Origin: Thalassotalea sp. HSM 43
GTDB taxonomy: Bacteria > Pseudomonadota > Gammaproteobacteria > Enterobacterales > Alteromonadaceae
Assembly: GCF_004752005.1 (NCBI RefSeq)
Contig: NZ_CP038493.1
Location: 868,001-932,000, forward strand
DNA: 64,000 nucleotides
Direction: 5' to 3'
In this document: one piece after another, positions 63,844-64,000 of the stretch
Numbering within the stretch: the stretch's first letter is position 1
Layout of the letters: each line of letters opens with the position of its first letter
The notes under the pieces: model-generated
What the model saw: only the letters and a program-made list of their open reading frames with translations
Database searches by the model: none
Told to the model about the DNA's origin: nothing
Program-made: the position numbers and the translations under genes

Positions 63844-64000
63844 TTAGGGAGAATGAATTAACGAATTTCTGTCTAAATCTCTAATACATTTTGCCCCAGT
63901 AAGTGTCATTGCCACACGCATTTCTTTGTCATAAAGTTCAAGCAGGTTTTCAACACCTTGTTGTCCCTGCGCTGCTAGCGCATAGATGTATGAACGTCCT
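63844..64000 (-). CDS. lldD: L-lactate dehydrogenase (FMN, quinone), C-terminal fragment
   Basis: The frame enters from the right edge and stops at 63844. The last 51 residues read [15 protein letters not shown], then [19 protein letters not shown], then [12 protein letters not shown]. This is the conserved C-terminal end of LldD, an FMN-dependent membrane-associated enzyme that oxidises L-lactate to pyruvate and passes electrons to quinone. The rest of the gene lies outside the window. Confidence 0.88.
   Translation of the reverse strand, partial: GRSYIYALAAQGQQGVENLLELYDKEMRVAMTLTGAKCIRDLDRNSLIHSP

Overview
The window looks like chromosomal DNA of a marine gammaproteobacterium of the Alteromonadales, most likely Colwelliaceae (Thalassotalea/Colwellia-like). 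This is inferred from the moderately AT-rich base composition, the MipA/OmpV-DUF3019-two-component cluster, a very large secreted subtilisin with a GlyGly-CTERM-type tail, ModF, LldD, and the general style of the proteins. No tRNA, rRNA, CRISPR, insertion sequence or phage gene was seen.

Layout. 1-2166 (minus): an envelope two-component system (histidine kinase, cut by the window edge, and an OmpR-type regulator) with a DUF3019 protein and a MipA/OmpV outer-membrane protein. Divergent from it is a 1781-residue secreted S8 protease (2558-7903). The two divergent promoters share a TACAA-N5-TACAA box. 8060-13754: an M14-type metallopeptidase, a phospholipase D/cardiolipin-synthase-like protein, a small HExxH peptidase and an ABC exporter. 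13808-20635 (minus): a copper/silver module made of a His/Met-rich periplasmic protein, a CusB-type adaptor with a degenerate CusF-like tail, CusA, and a PepSY membrane protein. 20736-22972: a second phospholipase D paralogue and a PagL-like lipid A deacylase.

23242-44782 (minus) is the centrepiece: an approximately 21.5 kb ABC-transporter-dependent (group 2/3-like) capsule locus. Its transcription order is kpsM-kpsT-kpsE-kpsD, a coiled-coil protein, a FkbM-like/coiled-coil/methyltransferase-like protein, a GT25-GT2 fusion, an asparagine-synthase-like protein, ugd, a second GT25-GT2 fusion, a GT2/KpsS-like fusion, kpsC, kpsS and galU. The Kps proteins would build the poly-Kdo lipid anchor and export the chain. 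GalU and Ugd supply UDP-glucose and UDP-glucuronate. The fusion glycosyltransferases, the asparagine-synthase-like protein and the methyltransferase-like protein would make and decorate an unusual polymer. An ops/JUMPstart-like element lies just upstream of kpsM. The C-terminus of the coiled-coil protein carries the same 16-residue motif as the cytoplasmic N-terminus of KpsE.

45706-64000 is more ordinary: an orphan Acr3 arsenite exporter with an ArsR-type palindrome, a BCCT transporter, a membrane M28 peptidase, an old-yellow-enzyme alkene reductase, a redoxin/DsbD-like pair, a DUF4174 protein, a YqhD-like alcohol dehydrogenase, a MarC protein, an S9 peptidase, another flavin oxidoreductase, ModF with a degenerate first ATPase site, and the 3' end of lldD. 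Short intergenic tandem arrays with different unit lengths (8 to 19 bp) recur through the window.
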